Below are positions 1 to 8,755 of a stretch of DNA of 64,000 bases, piece by piece. The stretch lies in NCBI GenBank assembly GCA_963847345.1, contig CAWJZU010000016.1, positions 1-64,000 on the forward strand, read 5' to 3'. The translations under genes and the position numbers were made by a program. The notes beneath the pieces are model-generated. The model was not told the DNA's origin. It was given only the letters and a program-made list of their open reading frames with translations, and made no database searches. Positions within the stretch are counted from its first letter, which is position 1. Each line of letters opens with the position of its first letter. This DNA comes from DATARH01 sp963847345. GTDB taxonomy: Bacteria > Pseudomonadota > Alphaproteobacteria > ATCC43930 > CGMCC-115725.

Positions 1-145
1 GCACACCGATATCGCCGGATACCCGGCAACGTTGAACGGCGTCGTGGAGCTTCAAGTGATGGAAGACATTCCATTTCGGCAGCGCGTCGATCCGGGGCGC
101 TTCAGCCGGAAAGACCGCAGTCACAACGACGTAGAGATCGGTCAT
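1..145 (-). CDS. Hypothetical protein, cut by window edge
   Basis: An ATG at 145 opens a frame that runs leftward off the window without a stop; 48 codons are visible. The seen part begins MTDLYVVVTAVFPAEAP and matches no family I recognise. It lies 33 bp beyond the stop of the decayed amidase on the same strand, so it may be the next gene of that transcription unit. No clear ribosome binding site precedes the ATG, so the call rests only on an open frame of modest length. Confidence 0.35.
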   Translation of the reverse strand, partial: MTDLYVVVTAVFPAEAPRIDALPKWNVFHHLKLHDAVQRCRVSGDIGV

Positions 146-177
146 TGCCGCTTTGATTCGGCACGCAGCTCACGCCG

Positions 178-1252
178 TCACCACACCGCCTGCAGATCGT
201 CCACGCCGGAAACGAACGCGCCGAGCATCAATCGGGTGCGCATCCGCTCTCCGAGATCGGGCAACCGGGTGCGCGACCATTCCTCGTAGGCGGCGGCGCG
301 CTCCACGATCGAGATCAGCGAGCCGCAGGCGTGCCAGTCCTGCAGCGGCGAAAGCTGTACCTCGCGGATTTCCGCGCCGAGCCCGCGCAGCGTTTCGATC
401 GCGGCGGTGATTCCGCGCTGCGTGTCGTTGCTGACCTTGTAATCGGTTTCGTGAAAATGATAAATCACGCCGATCCTGGCGCCCTTGATCACGCCGCCCA
501 GCGCCGCGGCATAATCCGGGATAGGTCGGTTGGCGCTGGCCGGGTCGCGCGGATCGTGGCCGGCGAGCGCCTGCAGCATCAGCGCGCAATCCTCGGCCGT
601 CCACGCCATCGGCCCGATATGGTCGAGGCTGAACGCTGCCGGTGCAAGTCCGGCGCGGCTGACCACCCGTAGGTCGGCTTCAACCCGGCGATGCCGCGAT
701 CGGCCGCCGGGCCACGGTCAATCCGCCAGTATCGGTGCCGATGCCCGCACAGGATAATGCCGGTGGCGACCGCCACACCGGTGCCGCTGCTGCTGCCAGC
801 GGTGAAATGGTGAGTGTTCCACGGATTCCGCGTCGGCAGGTTCGGCAGGTCGAATGATGGGCCGCCATCGGCGAACTCGTGCGTCGTCAGCTTGCCCATC
901 AGCACCGCACCGGCGGCGGCCAGTCTTTCGGCGCAAGTCACATAGGTGTCGGGATGTTGTCTTGCAGCGGCTTCGACTGGCGAGTCGTCGGGATGCCCTT
1001 GGTGTCGACAATGTCCTTGAGGCCAATCGGAATGCCGTGTAGCGGGCCCGACGGACCATTCGCCATGATCGCCGCCTCGGCGGCGCGTGCCCCGGCGAGG
1101 GCTCGCTCCTCGGTGAGGTGGACAAAGGCGTGCAACATGTCGTCGAGCGCGCGCACGCGCTCGAAACAAGCCTTGGTCAACTCGACCGGCGACAGCCGTT
1201 TCGCCGCGATCTGCCGTGCCGCCTCGGCGATTGTCGGGATGGCGGCGGTCAT
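178..1252 (-). pseudogene. Decayed amidase (amidase signature family)
   Basis: Pieces of one amidase-signature enzyme (GatA-like Ser-cisSer-Lys hydrolase) are spread over all three minus frames. The first frame holds LHGIPIGLKDIVDTKG with the catalytic-Lys region, the second the Gly/Ser stretch TAGSSSGTGVAVATG, a third a short GTDTGG motif, and the last the segment SLDHIGPMAWTAEDCALML. Frame changes lie near 945, 760, 750 and 665, with both insertions and deletions. The frame stops at 178 after about 358 codons, whereas the family is usually near 450-500, so the C-terminal part is missing. Mixed indels plus truncation indicate real decay. The start at 1252 overlaps the stop of the small gene before it (ATGA), typical of a coupled pair. 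Confidence 0.8.
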
Positions 1253-1455
1253 TGCAGGTCCTCGTCGGCAAAGCCGTAGGTCATCGCCGGCTCGGCCATG
1301 CGGCCGCGCGGCTTGCGCACGCGCTCGGCCATCGCCGCAATACCGTCGCAGACCGCCTTCAGCTCGGCCTTTTCGGCGTCTGTCAAGGTGAGCCCGGCAC
1401 GGGCCAGCAGATACTCAAAGGCGCCATCGTTGATCGGTATCGGCATGGTGACCAC
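1249..1455 (-). CDS. Small GatC/AtzG-like amidase partner subunit
   Basis: A 68-residue, helix-rich protein immediately upstream of the amidase, overlapping it by ATGA. Its size and its pattern of a hydrophobic N-terminal helix (FEYLLARAGLTLTDAEK) followed by a charged helix resemble GatC and the AtzG-type subunits that wrap amidase-signature enzymes. Those partners stabilise the hydrolase rather than catalyse. The family assignment is inference from length, position and overlap; there is no diagnostic catalytic residue to see. The gene is intact although its partner is broken, so it may now be without function. Confidence 0.5.
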   Translation of the reverse strand: MVTMPIPINDGAFEYLLARAGLTLTDAEKAELKAVCDGIAAMAERVRKPRGRMAEPAMTYGFADEDLQ

Positions 1456-1504
1456 CTTTTGGCTAAAGATTGAAGGCTGGGACGGCGGCTCTCCTCGGGC
1501 CCGC

Positions 1505-1655
1505 TCAGAGACGGTAGCGGAACTCGGCGGGAATCGGCACGGCGTGAAAATCGCGCCGGTCGGTGTTGAAATTTTGGCCCGAATCGTTCATCACCGCCTC
1601 CGCCATTTGGTCGACCAGCCAAGCCGAAATGCTATGCAATCTTGCCCGGTCAGGG
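1505..1655 (-). pseudogene. C-terminal remnant of an unidentified enzyme
   Basis: A minus frame without an obvious start ends at 1505 and reads, near its end, QMAEAVMNDSGQNFNTDRRD followed by FHAVPIPAEFRYRL. It looks like the tail of a longer conserved protein rather than random sequence, but I cannot name the family. It is cut off upstream where the aminotransferase remnant on the other strand begins. It may have belonged to the same operon as the amidase. Confidence 0.3.
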
Positions 1656-1689
1656 TCGTCTTCTGCAATAGCGCCCGGGCTCCGGCCCG

Positions 1690-2018
1690 AGCGGGGTCGG
1701 CGCGATGGCGCGCCGCTGCAAGTTTATCGGCAATGCGTGCGGCCGGCGGCGTATGCTCAGCATCGAACTGATCGGAAATGACGCGACCCGCGAGCCCGCC
1801 AATCAGATGTGCCGGGAGGCAGTGCGGCTATTCGAGTCCAAGGGTTTATGGTGCAGGCGCGGGGTAGTCATGCCCGCACCAATGTGATCCGCCTGGTGCC
1901 GCCGATGGTCAGTACGGACGCCGAACTCGAGGAAGCCCTCACCATTCTCGACGAGGTGTTCGCTGCCCGCGATCGGGGCGAGGCGAGGAGCATCGCCGGC
2001 TCTGCCGCAGGCCTGTAG
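1690..2018 (+). pseudogene. C-terminal remnant of class III aminotransferase
   Basis: Two plus frames together give the typical end of a PLP-dependent class III (ornithine/GABA-type) aminotransferase. The first frame carries MLSIELIGNDATREPAN, matching the usual RGxGLMxGIEL region. After a one-base slip near 1850 the second frame carries GFMVQARGSHARTNVIRLVP and then STDAELEEALTILDEVF, the family's closing RxxPPLxxxxEElxxaL motif. The PLP-binding lysine and the N-terminal two thirds are absent. The fragment ends at a TAG at 2016. Confidence 0.6.
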
Positions 2019-2131
2019 TCACCTTCGATGCGTCGCCCCGCATATGGCGTCCCTTGCGCCATGTTCCTGAGAAAGAACAATGAGGAGTGGAGCAGCAAAA
2101 TCACGGCCACTCTGACAATGGAGACAATGCC

Positions 2132-2950
2132 ATGGAACTCGGATTGCAGGACAGGCATGCGATTGTGACCGGCGGAAGTCGGGGGATTGGCAAAGCCATC
2201 GCGCGGGAATTGGCACGCGAAGGGGCCGATGTGGCGATCGTGGCGCGGAACAAGCCGGATCTGGAGGCGACGGCGCGGGAGTTGGCTGCCGAGACGAACC
2301 GGCGCATCGTTCCGCTCGCGGCCGATGTCACCAGCAAGGAGCAGGTGGACCGCATGGTGGCGGAAGCGGCACAGCAGCTGGGCGGCCTGCACATCCTGGT
2401 CAACAGCGGGTCCGCGCCGGGAGGCTCGGCCACCGCGACCGGTCCGATCGAAACCGTCGTCGACGAGGATTTGATCGAGGATTTCAACGTCAAGTATGTC
2501 GGAGCGCTGCGCTGTTCCCGCGCGATTATCCCGTTCATGAAGACGGCGGGCTGGGGCCGCATCATCAACATCAGCGGCGGCAATGCACGCAACGCGGGCA
2601 ATCTAAGCGGCGGTGCCCGGAATGCCGCCCTGGTGCACATGACAAAAACGCTCTCGGTACAGCTGGGCCGTCACGGGATCACGGTCAATTGCATCCACCC
2701 CGGCACGACCCGCACTGAACGCACGCCGAGCCTGCTCGCCGCCCGCGCCGCCCAGCTGGGCGTATCGCCGGAAGAGGCGGAGCGGCGCGACTTCGCTCCT
2801 GACTCGCCGCGGGGCAATGCCATCTGCCGCATGGTGGACGCTTCGGAGGTCGCGTTTGTCGCGGTCTTCCTGGCTTCGGAAAAGGCCTGGGCGGTGTCCG
2901 GCGAGTTGGTGGCGGCAGGCGGCGGGGCTGGCCGGTCGGTGTATTACTGA
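2132..2950 (+). CDS. SDR-family protein lacking catalytic Tyr and Lys
   Basis: A 272-residue classical-length short-chain dehydrogenase/reductase. The Rossmann motif TGGSRGIG is at residues 13-20, and NSG at 91-93 replaces the common NAG. A serine at about 148 (IINISGG) fits the catalytic Ser. Where the YxxxK pair should follow, the sequence reads SGGARNAALV, so Tyr becomes Gly160 and Lys becomes Asn164. The enzyme may therefore use another mechanism or bind nucleotide without the usual catalysis. The ATG at 2132 has GGAG eight bases upstream; an earlier in-frame ATG at 2087 is less likely. No neighbour suggests its substrate. Confidence 0.85.
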   Translation: MELGLQDRHAIVTGGSRGIGKAIARELAREGADVAIVARNKPDLEATARELAAETNRRIVPLAADVTSKEQVDRMVAEAAQQLGGLHILVNSGSAPGGSATATGPIETVVDEDLIEDFNVKYVGALRCSRAIIPFMKTAGWGRIINISGGNARNAGNLSGGARNAALVHMTKTLSVQLGRHGITVNCIHPGTTRTERTPSLLAARAAQLGVSPEEAERRDFAPDSPRGNAICRMVDASEVAFVAVFLASEKAWAVSGELVAAGGGAGRSVYY

Positions 2951-3192
2951 ACTGAGCAGCTGTCTGAAGGTCGGGCGTTAACCGGCAACATCCGCAACTC
3001 TGTCGGGAGCGCGGCCGACGCGAAGCGCGGTCGATGCTTTGCGATGCCGGTTAGCAACCGTAAGCAGCCCGCCTGATCAGTGATCGACAATGCCTGACGA
3101 GCGAGCTTGGTGCACACCGGTGTGAGGAGCGCGTCCACCGCGTCGCGCACGCGCGGCCCCGGCCCCGGCAGCCCGGTCTGCGGGGCTCGCTA

Positions 3193-4359
3193 TCAACAAC
3201 CAACCGCACGTCCGCGCGCGCGAATCTCGGATGATGAGGCGTCAACGCGGAAACGATGCTCAGGGATTTCGGTGAACAGATCGACATAGCGCCGCGGTAC
3301 GGGGATGTCGTTCAGCGCGCGGACGCGCCCGGTCGCGTCGATGCGCACGGCCACCAAAAAGCTGCCCCCGGAATTGGCGATTTCCTCAAGCGCATCGTGC
3401 ATTCGAGCCGCGTCATCGCCATAATATTTCGGCCCGAACAGCCGCTCTGCTGTATCCACGCCGACCACAAACCTAGCCCCCGGAAACAAGCGCGATTTTT
3501 CGACGAAGGTGGGCGCTCTTGTGAGTTCGAGCGGCGACTTCCAGGCGAATTGTGCAAGCCGGCTTCGTACCGCGTCGCCCGCCAGCGGCGGCTTGTCGAC
3601 GTTTGTGACAGAGATTTCGAATGCCAAGGGCTGCTGAGTAAGCTCTTCGGCGGCCCGCGCCAGCAATACATGTCCTTCATGCATCGGGTTGAAAGAACCT
3701 GGAAACAGCACGAACGGTTGCGGCGCCGATAGGATCATTTGGCCATCGGGCTGCACGGTGACGCGATCGAGTTCGCCCGCCAGGAGCTGATCAATCGTAT
3801 CCGCGGCCGCAACGACCGCTTCTGCATAATGTTCATCCGGATCGAGCAAACTGCGCGGCGACGCTGCCGCAATCCCGCATGCGCGAGCCAGCCACAGGAC
3901 AATCGAACGCGTAACGAGGTCTTCTTCAGCGGCACGATCACGCCGGCCCTTGGCCAGCACGCAAGTGCAATGCGCGATTCCGGCGGAGCCGGAAAACGCG
4001 ATGTGAAATCGATGCTCACCCTTACGCGGGCGATCGCTCACCAACGCCGCCGTCGCGCCGAGGCCAACCAGATCGGTGCCCGGCGGCACCAGCTTCGCGG
4101 CACGTTCCCGTGCGGTTTGCGCCATCTCGATTGCGGCCTCAGCGCTGCAGGCCCGTGCCGGTGCAAAACCGAGAAACGACGCAAGCGCCAGCGCGTCATA
4201 GGGAATCTGCACCTCGATCAGCAGCCGAGAACCGCCGGGAACACGAAGCAACTCGCCGACCGCCCCGCTGCCACCCCCGGTGATCGCGAGCGCAGCCTTG
4301 CGACCGGAGCCATGCACTCTCGAGATCAATTGTCGCCACGAAGCGTCCGACGGGCTCAT
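3193..4359 (-). CDS. CinA-like / NadD-like nucleotidyltransferase fusion
   Basis: A 388-residue protein with two parts. Residues about 1-165 resemble the CinA C-terminal (PncC, NMN deamidase) domain, including LRVPGGSRLLIEVQIPY; the usual ESCTGG is LAITGG here, so the serine is lost. Residues about 215-388 form a NadD/NMNAT-like nucleotidyltransferase, with LFPGSFNPMHEGH (HxGH at 227-230) and SSSEIR near 375-380 in place of ISSTxIR. Known PncC and NadD reactions are successive in NAD recycling (NMN to NaMN to NaAD), so the fusion suggests a pyridine-nucleotide role, but the degenerate first domain may be only structural. The gene stands alone on the minus strand beside helicase debris. Confidence 0.7.
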   Translation of the reverse strand: MSPSDASWRQLISRVHGSGRKAALAITGGGSGAVGELLRVPGGSRLLIEVQIPYDALALASFLGFAPARACSAEAAIEMAQTARERAAKLVPPGTDLVGLGATAALVSDRPRKGEHRFHIAFSGSAGIAHCTCVLAKGRRDRAAEEDLVTRSIVLWLARACGIAAASPRSLLDPDEHYAEAVVAAADTIDQLLAGELDRVTVQPDGQMILSAPQPFVLFPGSFNPMHEGHVLLARAAEELTQQPLAFEISVTNVDKPPLAGDAVRSRLAQFAWKSPLELTRAPTFVEKSRLFPGARFVVGVDTAERLFGPKYYGDDAARMHDALEEIANSGGSFLVAVRIDATGRVRALNDIPVPRRYVDLFTEIPEHRFRVDASSSEIRARGRAVGC

Positions 4360-4449
4360 GGGCTGTACATGGTCCGGAGCTGAAGAATACCTCGCGAACC
4401 GTGAAAGACAGCTCGGGCCAAGTCAATAGAGGGCATGGCGCGCCATCGC

Positions 4450-4992
4450 TGGCTGCCCCTCGGCGCGACGAACAAGTCGGACCTCGAATTGCCTGCTCCC
4501 CCTGGTCCTCCTCCCCCTGGATCAGCTTCTCTCCGTCGAGTTCGTCGGTGGGCTCATCCTCTGCCTCGACGATGCCATGGACGAATGCCGCCGCTGCGGC
4601 AGTCGTCCCGTCAGCGTCGGCGCGTTGGAGCCCTTGCGATGGACCTCCAGGTCTTTGCAAAGGGCGGCAATTGACGAGAGAAGCCGCTGCTGCAAGCCGA
4701 CAAAGGTAAGGCGGATGTAGCCGGCCTGCCGTGGCGGAAGATTTGCCGTACGGGCACGGATGACCTCGCCATATTCGGCGAGCTTGCGGGAAAGAACCAG
4801 TTCCGGGGCGTCGGCCCGCAAATCGGCAATGACGATCGTGTCGACGACCCTCTCCGGAAATTTCTCTCCGAAATGCCGTAGGTCGGATTTAGGGCGGCGA
4901 ACCATGACCGCATCGAGCTCGCGCGGCCGAACTGGGACGCCGCGCGTGAACCGTTGCGGGTCGAGCATTTCGTCGACTGCGGACGCGTACAA
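4450..4992 (-). pseudogene. SNF2-family helicase remnant (DrmD-like?)
   Basis: The minus frame from 4992 reads LDAVMVRRPKSDLRHFGEKF and later LPADAPELVLSRKLAEYGE-like sequence (ADAPELVLSRKLAEYGEV) and GLQQRLLSSIAA. This is the region between the two RecA lobes of a SNF2-type ATPase. It continues after a one-base shift near 4630 as IVEAEDEPTDELDGEKLIQ. Both ends of the protein are missing. The wording resembles the large SNF2 helicase of DISARM phage defence (DrmD), but that is from memory and needs a profile search. The fragment adjoins an integrase remnant and an IS66 remnant, so it was probably part of a lost defence or mobile island. Confidence 0.55.
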
Positions 4993-5329
4993 AATCCCCG
5001 CGCTGTGGAATCGTCGGCATTGTCGCCTCCCGCCCTGCGTGTCTTAATTAGGCTCGCGAACGCGCCTGGATTGATGGTTGCGACGAGAGCCCCTGTAAAT
5101 CAGGGAGGGCTGAGTGATCTTCAGACGGGCTTGCGGAGACGCACGATGACGACTACGCGCCGTGCGCGGATTTTATCGGCCGACATTTCGCTCAGTCACG
5201 TGAATTGACGACCGCTTCGCAGGCTTTCGCGTAGCGAACCGTGTTTACGCGCGATTACAGGGAGAGAGAGTTTGTTTGCGGGTCATCTCCCTCCGCCACT
5301 TCACCGTTCGCCGTAATCCGCACCCATCC

Positions 5330-5589
5330 CCAAATTGGCGCTGTCAAAGCCATTCTGAGCTTGAGGGCCGTCGAGCCGATTTGGGCGACGAAGCCGGAAA
5401 CCGCGAGCCGGGTCCGCGGCCGGATTGAAAGCATTCTCGATTTGGGCAACGGCGCGCGGCTACCGGCAGGGCGAAAATCCGGCGCGCTGGCGCGGGCATC
5501 TTGAAAACCTGTTGCCGAAGCCGTCAAAGGTGCGGCGCGTCGAGCATCACGCGGCGTTGTCCTATGCGGAGATTGCCGTATTCGTGTAA
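5330..5589 (+). pseudogene. Tyrosine-recombinase (phage integrase) remnant
   Basis: The plus frame near 5380-5440 reads EPIWATKPETASRVRGRIES, a very typical start of the core-binding to catalytic transition of P4-type integrases. After a frame change near 5450 the text continues as HLENLLPKPSKVRRVEHHAA and LSYAEIAVFV, then stops at 5587. The N-terminal domain and the catalytic R-HxxR-Y region are both missing. It marks the edge of a former integrated element. Confidence 0.6.
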
Positions 5590-5688
5590 CCGTCCGCTGA
5601 GTGCCGCTTTGCGTTGAGGCGCGCTGTCGGGTCGTCTTATAGCACCGGTGCAAATGACAGTGGGTGCACCAGTGCAAGAGACGGTGCG

Positions 5689-6483
5689 ATGGCGCGAGTT
5701 GAGGTGATCACCGGGCCGGAACGGCGGCGGCGCTGGTCCGAGGAACAGAAACGGGCGATTGCGGGGTGCGAGCTTGGCGCCGGGGGCGGTGATCAGCGAG
5801 GTGGCCCGTCGCGCCGATGTCGGCGCTGGGCAGATCTATCGCTGGCGCAAGGAACTGCGCGCCGTCGCGAACGGGTTTGCGCCGGTGCTGATCGCAGCCG
5901 GGGCCAGACACGGCAGCGGGCGGTCCGGCGTGCGATGAGCCGGCAATCGAAATCGAGCTGACCGGCAAGGTTCGGGTTCGGATACCGGGCTCGGTTCCGG
6001 CGGTATTGGCGACGGCGGTGGTCAAAGCGCTGTCGCGGCGATGATCCCGGTCCGGTCCGGGGTGCGGGTGTGGCTGGCGGTCGGCCACACCGACATGCGG
6101 CGCGGCATGAACAGCCTGGCGCTGCAGGTTCAGGAGAAGCTCGGGCGCGCACTGACGGCGGTAACCGAGCTGATCCGCCGCCACGTATTTCGCCGCCGAG
6201 CGCGCGCACGGCGACGACACCACGGTGCCGCTACTCGCCAGGGGCAAGACGATCACCGCGCGATTATGGACGTATGTGCGGGACGTTCGCCGGTTCCGAC
6301 CGCGGCGGCGAGCGGGCCGCAGCGATGTACACCCTGATCGCCACCGCCAAGCTCAACGACATCAACCCGCAGGCCTGGCTCGCCGACGTGCTGGCCCGCA
6401 TCGCCGACCACCCCGCCTCCCGCCTCGACGAGCTTCTGCCCCGGCATTGGAAGCCGATCCAACATCAAGCCGCTGCCGCTTGA
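5689..6483 (+). mobile_element. Degenerate IS66-family element
   Basis: Three IS66 genes are recognisable but broken. TnpA begins at 5689 (MARVEVITGPERRRRWSEEQ), shifts frame near 5765 and 5910, and ends with TGA at 6042. TnpB starts at 6041, overlapping it, with VRVWLAVGHTDMRRGMNSLA and is cut after about 35 codons. TnpC survives as a middle piece (LLARGKTITARLWTYVRD) joined by deletion to its end (MYTLIATAKLNDINPQAWLA ... DELLPRHW), stopping at 6481. The full element is normally about 2.5 kb, so roughly two thirds has been deleted. It cannot transpose by itself. I did not identify terminal inverted repeats. Confidence 0.75.
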
Positions 6484-7353
6484 TCACCAACCCATCGCGG
6501 TCCTCGCCCGATGCTTACCAATCGCATAACAGGCTGTGTTTTGGAGACCCACGCCTTCGCGAAGATAGGAGAACAGAGCCTTGCGCCGCTCCTCCTCGCT
6601 CGGCGACCAGGCGGCGGCAAGTGCTTGACGAATGGCGCCGGTAAATGGACGGCCGACCGGTAGCGGCATCGACATTTCAATATGGCGCTCGATCAGTTCG
6701 GTGTGCGCGATCTCGTCGAGACGCGTCAAAAGCGGCTGTTGGGGCGCAGGGAGCCGCGTCTCGGCGCTGTCGCATTCGTTCGATCCCCAAGGCGTCAAAA
6801 GGCGCAACTTTGAAACCCGGCGCACACGTACCTGTACGACAACTCCTTCGGCGTCCCGCATCGGCGGTTCGGGAGCGCGCGACCGGCCAAGCACCTCGTT
6901 GAGCGCCTGCATTTGCGGCAACCACTCAGCATCGGCGGCAGGCGCCGCGAGCTGCGGCCGAGGGTCTTGGCGTTCGACGATGCGGCGGGCGCGCTCAGCC
7001 GTGGCTTGCCGCTCGGCCTGCTCCCGGCGGGCATGCTTGAGCTTTACATCGAGCGCGCGCTTCCCGACGCCGCTGCGGGTGCCGGCAATGTCGCGGAGCC
7101 GCTCCATCTCGTCCGCGTCGAGGTCGGCAGCGAGCACAACACGAACGAATGTTGCCGCCGTCTCTTCCTTCGAGCTGTTGCCCAGCGCCGCTTCGGCAGC
7201 GCGCGCATCCAACCGCAACTCGTAGACGGTCCGCCCGTGGGCGAAGCTGTGTATCCACGGCGTCCCATCCGCGCGGCGCATGATGCACGCGTTGCATTGG
7301 CCGTAACCGGCGCCTTCGAGCGGATCGGCGAGGGTCGCGCCTTCGAAACGCAT
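6484..7353 (-). pseudogene. Plasmid/phage primase-like C-terminal fragment
   Basis: A 289-residue minus frame starts abruptly with GYGQCNACIMRRADGTPWIH and SFAHGRTVYELRL, a signature seen in replication primases of plasmids, P4-like phages and integrative elements just after the primase core. The rest is an alpha-helical, Arg/Ala-rich region with no motif I recognise. The N-terminal primase domain is absent, so this is a tail fragment. Its own stop lies at 6484, exactly abutting the IS66 remnant. Identity of the family is moderate inference. Confidence 0.45.
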
Positions 7354-7438
7354 TTTTGGTAGCGGTTATGTAATTGAGCGGGAACCGTGCTGAATATCGA
7401 GGAATGCGGATTGCCGGCTATTTACCGAACACCACCTG

Positions 7439-7755
7439 TTATTTTGATTTCGGGGTTGTGTTCGCCTGCTCCAGGCGACGCAGGGCCATCCGCAAAGCGC
7501 CATCACTCGGCGGTAAATTGAGCGTGACATCGGAGCATTCGCTAGCCGCGGCGCTGAGCCAAGCGACGACGGCGGCAGCGAAACGGAAAAATCGCCCTTC
7601 GGGCGCGCCAGCGCGCGCCGAGATCGGGGCCTGTTCGCCGGTAATTCCGTGATAGATCGTGGCCAGCCGCAGCGCGAGTTCCTCGAAAACGACACTGCGG
7701 CGACGCCCACCGGGGTCGGCGGGCAGTGCTGTTGCGATTAGCTCGACCGATCCGT
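7439..7755 (-). pseudogene. Fragment of unknown mobile-element protein
   Basis: A minus frame ending at 7439 contains VVFEELALRLATIYHGITGE and RFFRFAAAVVAWLSAAASEC, which looks like genuine helical protein with biased third codon positions. There is no plausible start codon before the frame loses protein-like character near 7755. It sits just beyond the primase-like fragment on the same strand and was probably part of the same element. I do not recognise a family. Confidence 0.3.
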
Positions 7756-7856
7756 CTCCATCGCCGCGCTGATCTTCAGCCTTGCCTCGTTCGGTTGGAC
7801 CGTCTACCGCGACCTCACGAAGGACGGCGATGCCGCGAAAGGCGAACCCGGCGGAA

Positions 7857-8528
7857 ATGGATAGAGAGGGGAGACAGACCGTTTTGAACGAACCCCGACC
7901 GTACACCCTGGCCGAGATGGAGGCGCGGTTCGAGTCGCTGCGCCGCGAGCGCGGCCCCGAACATTCCGAAACCCTGGCCGCAATGCTCGAACTGGCGGAA
8001 ATGCTGTGGACGCGCGGCCGGCTCGCCGAGGTGCGGGCGATCGAGGAGCACGTGCTGCAAGCGCGCCGGCGCGCTCTTGGCGAGGCGCACGGGGATACGC
8101 TGAAGGCGCTCGGCAAGCTGGCGGCGACGACCGGCGCGCAAGGCGATCTCGACGCCGCGCGCCTGATGCAGGAGGAGGTGCTGGCGCGCGGCCGCCAGGC
8201 GTGGGGCGATATTGGACGCGACACGTTGCGCGCCATGAATAATCTGGCCGGCACGATCGCCGCGCAGGGCGACTTGGCGGGAGCGCGGGCGCTGCTCGAT
8301 CACGCGATCGACACACTGCATCAGGAATTCGGCCCGGCCGATCCCGACACGCTGATTGCGCTCGCGAACCTCGCTGCGATGTTGTGGCAATTCGGCGAGC
8401 GCGGCGAGGCGTACTGGCTGCAATCGGAGCTGATCGAGACGAGGCGGCAGGCGTTCGGCGACGCGGACGCCGGGACCCGGGCGGCCGTCGCGGTGCTCGC
8501 GGCGATGCACCGCGACGGCATGCCGTGA
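7857..8528 (+). CDS. Tetratricopeptide-repeat protein (kinesin light chain type)
   Basis: About 223 residues made largely of 42-residue TPR units of the kinesin-light-chain type. Examples are HSETLAAMLELAEMLWTRGR, GDTLKALGKLAATTGAQGDL, RDTLRAMNNLAGTIAAQGDL and PDTLIALANLAAMLWQFGER. Such repeats form protein-binding scaffolds; no enzymatic part is attached. There is no signal peptide, so it is probably cytoplasmic. The ATG at 7857 is used here, but a TTG at 7884 has a better GGGGAG sequence nine bases upstream. Just before it, a frame reading IAALIFSLASFGWTVYRDL looks like a stray membrane segment without a start. Confidence 0.7.
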   Translation: MDREGRQTVLNEPRPYTLAEMEARFESLRRERGPEHSETLAAMLELAEMLWTRGRLAEVRAIEEHVLQARRRALGEAHGDTLKALGKLAATTGAQGDLDAARLMQEEVLARGRQAWGDIGRDTLRAMNNLAGTIAAQGDLAGARALLDHAIDTLHQEFGPADPDTLIALANLAAMLWQFGERGEAYWLQSELIETRRQAFGDADAGTRAAVAVLAAMHRDGMP

Positions 8529-8755
8529 CACCACCGGAAGGCGACCGGATGGGCGGATCATCGTGCCACGACCCGTTCGTGAGCGCCTCGGCGGCGGTGC
8601 GGCCTATCGCGGCGGGCGGCTTCTTCAAGGAGTCTTAGACTAGATACGTCGTCGGCGGGTTCACAAGAATGCCGGCAGACCCACTTGCCACCGCCCATGC
8701 TTTATCAAACCGGATTAAACCGGCATCTGCGCGGATTACTCTCGGCCGCATTGCC

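Noticed and set aside
178..180. TGA at the end of the decayed amidase as selenocysteine
   Set aside because: The frame continues for only about a dozen meaningless codons, and the gene is broken elsewhere.
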